From Bacillus sp. OxB-1 (GTDB lineage: Bacteria > Bacillota > Bacilli > Bacillales_A > Planococcaceae), in NCBI RefSeq assembly GCF_000829195.1, contig NZ_AP013294.1:3235001-3299000 (forward strand): 64,000 bases of DNA, read 5' to 3'. A program made the translations under genes and the position numbers. Positions 57,487 to 64,000 of this stretch are shown piece after piece. The notes under the pieces are model-generated. The model was not told the origin of the DNA and searched no databases. It saw nothing but the letters and a program-made list of their open reading frames with translations. Numbering within the stretch: the first letter of the stretch is position 1; the number at the start of each line of letters is the position of its first letter.

Positions 57487-58044
57487 CTATTGTCTACCTG
57501 CCGAAACAGGCAATTCTTCCGTCTTTTCATAGGAATCCTCATGGACGACAACCGTATCCGCGAACAAGTCATGGAGCGCCTCTTTTTTCGGCATGAGGGC
57601 TGCGAGAAGATAAGGAATGAGGATCATCTTGGAAATGAATCTCCCGATCACTTCACGGAACAAGACCGTCCCCCAGTCAAGAGGCCGTCCGTCCTTCGTA
57701 TCCACACGGATGCCTAAAATCATTTTCCCGATCGTTTGCCGGAACAACTTGGTCATCAACGCGAAATACAGCAGGAACACGGCCAATGTCGTAAGTTTGT
57801 ATGGGCTGAACAGAAAGAAGGGCGGATTTGAAATTGCCATGCCCGACAGATGGAAGGCCGGCTTCAACAGAATGCCGCTGATGGCAGAAACTACGAGCAA
57901 ATCGATGACATACGCCCAAAATCTAGTCCAGAAACCGGCGTACTTCAGATGGAATCGACCCGTTTCGATAGAATCTGCCGTTTTATCCGACAACTGGCTC
58001 TCATCGGGTTCCAACGGTCGAAAATCTTGAAATTCCGTCATCAT
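57487..58044 (-). CDS. yteJ: RDD-family membrane protein YteJ
   Basis: 185 residues with three membrane segments (about 37-60, 82-105, 140-160) and the RDD signature AGFWTRFWAYVIDLLV near 35-50, where R and D are spaced as the family name says. It lies 9 bp after sppA. In B. subtilis yteJ and sppA form an operon in the SigW regulon and protect against lantibiotics; the same pairing holds here, the role is inferred. Confidence 0.9.
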   Translation of the reverse strand: MMTEFQDFRPLEPDESQLSDKTADSIETGRFHLKYAGFWTRFWAYVIDLLVVSAISGILLKPAFHLSGMAISNPPFFLFSPYKLTTLAVFLLYFALMTKLFRQTIGKMILGIRVDTKDGRPLDWGTVLFREVIGRFISKMILIPYLLAALMPKKEALHDLFADTVVVHEDSYEKTEELPVSAGRQ

Positions 58045-58053
58045 CCATCCTCC

Positions 58054-59064
58054 TTATCTTTCACCGTATAGATACATCATTCGCGGTGCATTGTAGTCGG
58101 ACAATAATTTGCCGATCAACTCGGATTCCACGTTGCCGCCGAAGAGATTTCGCGCCTTCACGCCGTAAAGCGACAGCCAACTGTCCTTTGCCGCGTATTC
58201 AAAGACGGTGGCATCTTTCAAATCATGGTCTTCCTTCATGGCTGAAATGACATCCCCCGCTTTTCCGAATTCATCGGCCAATCCGGCTTCGATCGCTTGG
58301 CGCCCATTCATGATACGTCCATCGGCAATCTTCTTCACTTCCGCCTCGGACATGCCGCGGCCTTCCTCGATAATATCGACAAACCGTTCGTACGAATCAC
58401 CAATCATATCCTCCAGCATGGCCCGTTCCTCATCGGTCATCTCACGTGACCCGCTCATGATATCCTTGTAAGGACCTGTCTTGATCGTATCAAACGCGAT
58501 ACCGTATTTTTCCGCCAACTTGGAATAATTTACACTCTCCATAATGACGCCGATCGATCCGGTGATCGTTTCCCGGTTGACGAAGATTTTGTCTGCCGGC
58601 GCTGATATGTAATACCCGCCTGATGCTGCCATCCCTCCCATGGAGACATAAACAGGGATCTGCCTTTCCTCTTGGATCAATCGGATCGCATCATAAATAT
58701 CCGCGGATTCAATCACTCCGCCACCCGGTGAATTGACTTTCAAAACGATTCCTTTAATCGAATCATTTTCCAAAACATCGTTCAACTGCTGCATGAATAG
58801 CCCGTGGTTATAACCCGCCGGCTGGAAGATGGATGAAGCACTCCCCAGATCTTGGATGACCCCATCAACCGCCATGACTGCAATTTTATCATTCCCTGCT
58901 CCAGGTTCAATTACCGATTCTCCATATTGCGATGTACTGGCCATCATCTTTTCGACAAATCCGTCAATATCTCGGGTAAATAAAAAAGACAGCGATGTGA
59001 CTCCTATCGAGACGAAAACAAGCGCCGCCGCGATGACGATTGCAATCCATCGTTTCATTGACAT
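58054..59064 (-). CDS. sppA: Signal peptide peptidase SppA
   Basis: 336 residues from ATG 59064, 7 bases after GGAGG; the longer frame is not used. One N-terminal membrane segment (about 5-28) anchors a crotonase-fold peptidase outside. Catalytic Ser148 (MAASGGYY) and Lys200 (GPYKD) correspond to the Ser/Lys dyad of B. subtilis SppA. It clears cleaved signal peptides and forms an octamer with its C-terminus in the active sites. Operon sppA-yteJ. Confidence 0.95.
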   Translation of the reverse strand: MSMKRWIAIVIAAALVFVSIGVTSLSFLFTRDIDGFVEKMMASTSQYGESVIEPGAGNDKIAVMAVDGVIQDLGSASSIFQPAGYNHGLFMQQLNDVLENDSIKGIVLKVNSPGGGVIESADIYDAIRLIQEERQIPVYVSMGGMAASGGYYISAPADKIFVNRETITGSIGVIMESVNYSKLAEKYGIAFDTIKTGPYKDIMSGSREMTDEERAMLEDMIGDSYERFVDIIEEGRGMSEAEVKKIADGRIMNGRQAIEAGLADEFGKAGDVISAMKEDHDLKDATVFEYAAKDSWLSLYGVKARNLFGGNVESELIGKLLSDYNAPRMMYLYGER

Positions 59065-59172
59065 GGATATTCCTCCTTTTCCTTTACAACATCCTATACG
59101 TTCTACTTCCCCCAAATGTTTCACAACATGCTAAAATAGGGAGTATCATATTCCGAAGGGGACGAATGATTT

Positions 59173-59973
59173 ATGGCAGAACGGTCGAATGTATATATTT
59201 ATTGTAAAAATGATGAAGAGACATTGGCTAAAAAAGCCAATGTCCAAGAGACGCTCCTCCACGAAGGATTTCAAATGTTGGAGTCCCATGAGGAGGCCAA
59301 TATCATCATCAGTCTAGGACATGACGGTACTTTCCTGCAAGCCGTCCGGAAAACCGGTTTCCGGCAAGATTGCCTGTATGCCGGCATCACCTTGGATACT
59401 AGGCCGGGCTTTTATTGTGATTTCGATTATAACAATGTTTCGGAAATGATACACTTGATCCGCAATGCGGAGCTGAAAGTGAGACAATACCCGCTGATTG
59501 AAGTGACGATCGATGGACGGCAACCGTTCTACTGTTTGAATGAATTCAGCATCCGCTCCAATATTATCCGGATGTTCACTTTGGATATCATCATCGACGA
59601 CACATTATTTGAAACCTTCCTGGGGGATGGCGTCATCGTATCGACTCCGACAGGCAGCACCGCGTACAATAAATCGGTGAATGGAGCGGTCGTCGACCCG
59701 ATGCTGCCTTGTTTCCAAGTGACGGAACTCGCCTCCGTCAATACGAATTCCTTCCGGACGCTCGGATCGCCCTTCATCTTGAGCGGGGCACGGAAATTGA
59801 AGCTGCGGGTCCACCAAGACGGGAACGACTTCCCTTCCATGGCGGCGGACAATGAAGCGCTGGGCATCCGAAGGGTGGAAGATGTGGAAATCAGGCTAAG
59901 CGACAAAAAGATCAAAACAGTCAAGTTGAAAGACAACTCATTCTGGGAAAAAGTAGCACGGATTTATTTATAA
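59173..59973 (+). CDS. nadK: NAD kinase of the YtdI type
   Basis: 266 residues. It makes NADP from NAD. The usual GGDGT motif reads GHDGT (His50, Asp51), and the conserved NE/D motif reads LNEFSI (about 122-127), followed by TPTGSTAYN (about 159-167). B. subtilis has two NAD kinases, and YtdI lies beside sppA as here. A weak AAGGGG precedes the ATG. It is divergent from sppA. Confidence 0.92.
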   Translation: MAERSNVYIYCKNDEETLAKKANVQETLLHEGFQMLESHEEANIIISLGHDGTFLQAVRKTGFRQDCLYAGITLDTRPGFYCDFDYNNVSEMIHLIRNAELKVRQYPLIEVTIDGRQPFYCLNEFSIRSNIIRMFTLDIIIDDTLFETFLGDGVIVSTPTGSTAYNKSVNGAVVDPMLPCFQVTELASVNTNSFRTLGSPFILSGARKLKLRVHQDGNDFPSMAADNEALGIRRVEDVEIRLSDKKIKTVKLKDNSFWEKVARIYL

Positions 59974-60099
59974 AGAACGAAAAAAGCAGCCTAATGGGAT
60001 AACGAGTTCGGTTGATGGGGATAAAATGCCAAAACGCACCTCAATTATCACCCTTATCAGCATACGTTTCGCACCTTAAGTAACAGTATAAACAGCATT

Positions 60100-60131
60100 A
60101 AAAAACGCACTTCATCTTAGGTGCGTTTTTA
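60100..60131. terminator. Terminator downstream of the NAD kinase gene
   Basis: AAAAACGCAC / GTGCGTTTTT form a 10-bp stem with a 10-base loop, bidirectional with the lipoprotein gene. Half-copies of the stem (AAACGCACC, GCACCTTA) occur earlier in the 256-bp spacer 59974-60229. Confidence 0.75.
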
Positions 60132-60229
60132 CTTTTCGCATTTTATTGTTGTTATTTCAATATGCCTTACTTAACAATCGCGTCCGATTGTGGAAGAGGA
60201 TTGCATTAAACATTATCCTTTTCCAGCCT

Positions 60230-60520
60230 TTAACGCTGAATGTTTTCTAACACACGAGGATTGTTTCCTTTGTTTGAATACGTGACGAAATAATCCACCT
60301 CTTCTTCGATAAGGTTCCAAACCATCTTCTCTTTTATCATTATCTTGAACGTTTCTTCTTTGTTCGGCATGCTCGGGTTGTATCCCTTGATCCAATATTC
60401 TTTGTTGTTGTTCGACTGACCTTTTTCAATCACAACAAACGACGAGGCGGTTGATCCCCCCCCACAAGAGGCGAGTAATAATGTGAAAAGGATGATGAAT
60501 AGCCCAAAAGACTTTTTCAT
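60230..60520 (-). CDS. Small predicted lipoprotein of unknown function
   Basis: 96 residues. The signal peptide is typical: MKKS, a hydrophobic stretch and a lipobox LASC with Cys19 as the lipidated residue, then a Gly/Ser linker. The mature part of about 77 residues has no recognised domain. GGAG stands 8 bases before the ATG. It stands alone and convergent with nadK. Base composition is more AT-rich than most genes around it. Confidence 0.7.
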   Translation of the reverse strand: MKKSFGLFIILFTLLLASCGGGSTASSFVVIEKGQSNNNKEYWIKGYNPSMPNKEETFKIMIKEKMVWNLIEEEVDYFVTYSNKGNNPRVLENIQR

Positions 60521-60700
60521 AAGTTTTTCTCCAGTGACTAAATAATGCTTTCAACAATCTAGCTCGTTTGTTGAATGAATACTTTAACTATAATCTATTC
60601 TACCGTAAAAGAACTCTCTTTCCTTTAATTAGTTTAACTATTTCAAAACTATTTTAACAACTATTTTTTAACAAATTAACAGGTGTTTTATCAGTACAAT

Positions 60701-60895
60701 TATATAAGTTGAATTTATTATATTACCTATTAACTTAGTTGATTGGAGTGCAGAGCGGCGACTCCAGCGGGAACAGCGCGAGCTGAAGACCCCGCAGGAA
60801 CGCAGTGACGAGGAGGCTGAAGCCGTGCCCGCGGAAAGCGTCCGCTCGGAACGGAAATCAACGGTTAGAAGAAGTTATTTATTTCAACTTATATA
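60701..60895. repeat. Nested palindromic intergenic element
   Basis: An inner 125-bp element (60738-60862) begins GTTGATTGGAGTG and ends AACGGAAATCAAC and has the GC-rich, self-complementary make-up of a repeat that is very common in Bacillales genomes (from memory). It sits inside a second perfect inverted repeat, TATATAAGTTGAA (60701-60713) and its complement (60883-60895), in AT-rich DNA. The gene-free stretch 60521-61088 holds this element, a terminator and otherwise AT-rich sequence. Confidence 0.8.
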
Positions 60896-61002
60896 GCACT
60901 GTAATTCGCAATGGCACATAATTTTATGCGATGGTGTGAGTTACCATGCTAACAGCTGTGCCAATTCACCAGAATTTTAAGTCGTATCGTTGATATAACT
61001 AC

Positions 61003-61041
61003 AAAAACAGGGACACCAATTCATATGCGAATTGCGTCCCT
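61003..61041 (-). terminator. Terminator of rarD
   Basis: The stem AGGGACGCAATTCG / TGAATTGGTGTCCCT with GU pairs is followed leftward by TTTTTG, about 50 bp after the rarD stop. Confidence 0.75.
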
Positions 61042-61088
61042 AATTAGTATGTTATTTCATGTTTTCTCCACATGTTCCGAACCCGTTA

Positions 61089-61997
61089 CTAATGGGAGGC
61101 TGCTTTTTTCTGTTGGATGATTTCTGTAATCTTCGAAGTCATGAATAGGAGCAAGGCTGCCCAGATGAAGGAAAACGAAAGCAAGTCGATCGCTTCAAAT
61201 TTCTCCCCGTATAGGCCGACCCCGATGATCAACATGAGGGTCGGGGCGATGTATTGCAAAAAGCCGACCAGGTTAAGTGGCATCGTCTGCGCTCCCTTGG
61301 CAAACATGATGAGTGGAAGTCCGGTTGCGACCCCCGTCAAAATCAATAGGATGTCCGTCCTGACATCAATCTGGAGGAAAGCCGTCGGGCCGGTAATTGT
61401 CAACCATACTAACGCGAGCAAAGCGAAAGGCAGGATGAACAATGTTTCGATGGCCAATCCCCGGACGGCATCCAATCGGATCTGCTTTTTCAAAAGACCA
61501 TAGACCGCAAAAGAAAAGGCGAGGCCAAAAGACAACCAGGGAATATGTCCGTAGGAGAACGTTAAAATAATCACTCCGACCGTCGCCAAAGCAAATGCGA
61601 GCTGCTGAACACGCGACAATTTTTCCTTCAGGAAGAAAATTCCCAATAGGACGGAGACAAGGGGATTAATATAATACCCCAAGCTGGTTTGGACGATATG
61701 TCCGTGATTCACTGCCCATATGTAGAGGAACCAATTCCCCGAAATAAGCGCTGAAGCCAAACAAAGGTACCAAAAATCCTTTTTGGATTGCCAAAGTGTT
61801 TTCATATCATGAATGAGGAGTTTCCCATTTTTCATGAGGACGACAAGCAGAACCGTGAAGATAAACGCCCAGATGATTCGGGTAATTAAAATTTCAAAAC
61901 TGCTGACATGCTGCAAAGTTTTCCAATAAACAGGCATGAATCCCCAGATGACATAAGCGCCAATCCCCCAGAGGACACCGTTTTTCTCTCTCTGCAT
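61089..61997 (-). CDS. rarD: EamA-family transporter RarD
   Basis: 302 residues with about ten membrane segments in two EamA-like halves (about 5-135 and 150-290). The opening GVLWGIGAYVIWGFMPVYWK and the YINPLVSVLLG signature are characteristic of RarD. RarD was named for chloramphenicol sensitivity; the substrate is not known. It is transcribed alone. Confidence 0.9.
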   Translation of the reverse strand: MQREKNGVLWGIGAYVIWGFMPVYWKTLQHVSSFEILITRIIWAFIFTVLLVVLMKNGKLLIHDMKTLWQSKKDFWYLCLASALISGNWFLYIWAVNHGHIVQTSLGYYINPLVSVLLGIFFLKEKLSRVQQLAFALATVGVIILTFSYGHIPWLSFGLAFSFAVYGLLKKQIRLDAVRGLAIETLFILPFALLALVWLTITGPTAFLQIDVRTDILLILTGVATGLPLIMFAKGAQTMPLNLVGFLQYIAPTLMLIIGVGLYGEKFEAIDLLSFSFIWAALLLFMTSKITEIIQQKKAASH

Positions 61998-62135
61998 AAC
62001 GACGCCCCTTTCTACTAATTAAGATGCTTGTACCAAAGTATATACCCACCATGCTAAAGCGTAAAGACTTGATATTGGCACTAGTCGCTTTCCGACATCG
62101 ATTCGAAGAGAGATCCTGCGGTTCAAAACAAGAGA

Positions 62136-62178
62136 TAAAAACCGCCTTCCCAGATGAAAATCCGGAATGGCGGCTTTC
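62136..62178 (-). terminator. Terminator of mbcS
   Basis: The stem CCGCCATTCC / GGGAAGGCGG (one bulge) with a 12-base loop is followed leftward by TTTTT. Confidence 0.8.
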
Positions 62179-62183
62179 TCCCC

Positions 62184-63755
62184 TTATTGCTGTTCCCTTT
62201 TCCGTAATTCCACACGCATGATCTTACCTGAACTGGTTTTCGGAAGTTCAGAAACGAACTCGACTTTCCGTGGATATTTGTATGGCGCTGTCAATTGCTT
62301 CACGTGTTCCTGAAGCTCCTCCACAATGCCTTCCGCCTTTTCCTGTTCCGGATCGCGAAGGACGATAAACGCTTTGACTACACTCCCCCGAACTTCATCA
62401 GGACTGCCGACGACGGCACATTCACGGACGGCCGGATGTTTCGTAAGCGCATCCTCGACTTCGAAAGGCCCAATCGTGTAGCCGGAGCTGATGATGATAT
62501 CATCGCCGCGCCCTTCAAACCAGAAGTATCCATCTTCGTCTTTTTTCGCTTGGTCCCCCGTGACGTAATATTCACCGCGGAACTGCATTTTCGTCCGTTC
62601 CGGATCATTCAAATACTCTTTAAACAAAGCCGGAGTTGAAATATGGACGGCGATATCCCCGACTTCTCCAACCGCCGCCGGCTCCCCGTTTTCGTTGATG
62701 ATCTCTACACGATTGCCAGGTGTCGGTTTCCCCATTGAACCGGGCCGTGCTTCCATGCCGATCATCGTTCCGACTAACAAGGTGTTCTCTGTTTGTCCAT
62801 AGCCATCCCGTACTTGCAGGGAGAAGAGTTTATCGAATGTGTCGATGACTTCACGATTCAATGGCTCTCCCGCGGAAACCGCACTGCGAAGGGATGAAAG
62901 GTCATAATTCGCCAAACTCTCTTCCTTGGCGATGAAACGATATTCCGTCGGTGTGCAGCAAATAACATTCACTTGGTATTTGCCGATCATTTCCAAGTAT
63001 TTGACTGCGTCAAACTTGGCATTATAGATAAAGCCTGTCGCCCCGCTTCCCAAGACGGATAAGAAAGGCGACCAGATCCATTTTTGCCAACCTGGAGCGG
63101 CAGTTGCCCAGACGACGTCCCCTTCCTGGATGCCTAGCCAATTCGGTCCGGCTGTCTTTAAATGCGCATATCCCCAGCCATGCGTATGGACAACCCCTTT
63201 CGGCTTGCCTGTCGTTCCAGACGTATAAGATAAAAAAGCCATATCTGAACTTTTGATTTCCGGTGCTTCAAAATCAGGAGATGCTGATTCCATCTGCTCC
63301 GTCAATGAAATTTGGCCTTCTCCGGCTTTGCCGATCAAAAATAATTTCACATCTCCCATGTTTTTAACATCATTGAACTGATCGGAAAATGCGTCAAACG
63401 CAACGATGGCTTTCGCATTACTATGTGCAAGCCGGTATTCGATATCCGACGCGCGTAGCATTTCGGAACTAGGAATGACTACTATACCCGCTTTCAATGC
63501 TCCGATGTACGTAACATAAGCCTCAATGACACGGGGCACCATGACTAGGACAACATCCCCTTTCCCTAGTCCATTCGAAGTGAAAACGTTTGCAGTCTTG
63601 TTCGCCAAGGCCATCAATTCATCGTATGTAACCTCTTTCTTTTCCCCCTGTGCATCCACATAGATGAGTGCCTTTCTGCCGTCCCCCGTCGCGTATTTTT
63701 CAAACTCGCTCGCCAGATTATATTGCTCCGGTGCTAGCAATTCTTCCCGCTTCAT
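62184..63755 (-). CDS. mbcS: Medium/branched-chain acyl-CoA synthetase MbcS (YtcI-like)
   Basis: 523 residues from ATG 63755, 9 bases after GGGGGAG; the preceding in-frame GTG is less likely. It is an ANL-family enzyme that activates carboxylic acids through acyl-AMP. The AMP-binding loop is YTSGTTGKPKGVVH (about 183-196), the core GYGQTE is at about 317-322, the hinge is in GRGDDIIISSGYTIGP (about 414-429), and the C-terminal lysine is in LPKTSSGKIMR. B. subtilis MbcS lies next to ytdI-sspA and favours branched-chain substrates such as isobutyrate; the same order here supports the name. Confidence 0.87.
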   Translation of the reverse strand: MKREELLAPEQYNLASEFEKYATGDGRKALIYVDAQGEKKEVTYDELMALANKTANVFTSNGLGKGDVVLVMVPRVIEAYVTYIGALKAGIVVIPSSEMLRASDIEYRLAHSNAKAIVAFDAFSDQFNDVKNMGDVKLFLIGKAGEGQISLTEQMESASPDFEAPEIKSSDMAFLSYTSGTTGKPKGVVHTHGWGYAHLKTAGPNWLGIQEGDVVWATAAPGWQKWIWSPFLSVLGSGATGFIYNAKFDAVKYLEMIGKYQVNVICCTPTEYRFIAKEESLANYDLSSLRSAVSAGEPLNREVIDTFDKLFSLQVRDGYGQTENTLLVGTMIGMEARPGSMGKPTPGNRVEIINENGEPAAVGEVGDIAVHISTPALFKEYLNDPERTKMQFRGEYYVTGDQAKKDEDGYFWFEGRGDDIIISSGYTIGPFEVEDALTKHPAVRECAVVGSPDEVRGSVVKAFIVLRDPEQEKAEGIVEELQEHVKQLTAPYKYPRKVEFVSELPKTSSGKIMRVELRKREQQ

Positions 63756-63892
63756 CACAACTCCCCCTTTTCATATCACCCTAATTATACAAAAATTCAC
63801 GCTACAATTCAAAATAATTTTTCATTTCGCAAGAAGTATTGTTTTTTAAAAATAAATTAGGGCAAACTGAATAGAATTATCTTTGTACAAAC

Positions 63893-63926
63893 GAAAAACC
63901 GCCCCGAAAATTTCGGGACGGCTTTT
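63893..63926 (-). terminator. Terminator of the sspA-type gene
   Basis: The stem CCGTCCCGAAA / TTTTCGGGGCGG (one mismatch) is followed leftward by TTTTTCG. Confidence 0.8.
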
Positions 63927-63935
63927 CTAACATGC

Positions 63936-64000
63936 TTATTGTTGGTAACCGCTCATTTGCTGTTGAGCCTGTCGAACTAATCGCTTTGTAATTTCTCCGC
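63936..64000 (-). CDS. Alpha/beta-type small acid-soluble spore protein, C-terminal fragment
   Basis: Only 21 codons and the stop are in the window. They read AEITKRLVRQAQQQMSGYQQ, matching the conserved end (EITKRLV, AQQQM) of SASPs such as SspA that coat spore DNA in the A-like form. The rest is beyond the right edge. It is the clearest direct sign that the organism forms spores. Confidence 0.88.
   Translation of the reverse strand, partial: GEITKRLVRQAQQQMSGYQQ

Overview
The window is a stretch of chromosome from a spore-forming Gram-positive bacterium of the order Bacillales, most likely Sporosarcina or a close relative in the Planococcaceae. Three things point there. Long blocks keep the gene order known from the Bacillus subtilis ytxK-to-thrS part of the chromosome. 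The right edge holds the C-terminus of an alpha/beta small acid-soluble spore protein. Regulatory signals are of Bacillus type: SigA promoters, a T-box, an L20 leader, CcpA- and CcpN-like boxes and one SigW-like promoter. The genus is an inference; no rRNA gene is present.

Region 1 (1-15000) is the most mixed. It holds a partial PdaC-like deacetylase, trhO, a YumC-type ferredoxin-NADP reductase, an M3 oligopeptidase, an IS91-like element with a zinc-ribbon partner gene, mtaB, a cytosolic phage-type endolysin, a diguanylate cyclase, an MDR oxidoreductase, a phosphoesterase/XRE pair and a dimeric dUTPase. The IS and the endolysin gene share a near-identical 30-bp sequence just upstream of their starts.

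Region 2 (15000-25400) carries translation and replication genes: ysdB, ysdA, the infC-rpmI-rplT operon (AUU start and leader attenuator), thrS with its T-box, dnaI, dnaB, nrdR, gapB and coaE. Between the thrS terminator and the infC promoter lies an 0.8-kb 41-bp minisatellite with a 123-bp higher-order period.

Region 3 (25400-44800) holds mutM, polA, hflKC, phoPR, a MaoC-like protein, the TCA genes citZ-icd-mdh, ytvI, fxsA, pyk, pfkA and accDA. A GntR/FCD regulator with its own palindromic operator precedes accDA. Carbon flow is the common theme: CcpN-like boxes at gapB, cre-like boxes at citZ, and glycolysis, TCA and malonyl-CoA genes side by side.

Region 4 (44800-64000) holds dnaE (short C-terminus), nrnA, ytpI, ytoI, ytkL, an Xaa-Pro peptidase, ald, a Usp protein, ackA, ytxK, tpx, yteJ, sppA, a second-type NAD kinase, a small lipoprotein, a nested palindromic intergenic repeat, rarD, mbcS and the sspA-type gene fragment. 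No rRNA, tRNA or CRISPR array was recognised. No wholly new multi-gene system was found. The most unusual items are the higher-order minisatellite, the paired IS/endolysin upstream repeat, the GntR-accDA unit with its operator, and the gapB and citZ regulatory architecture.
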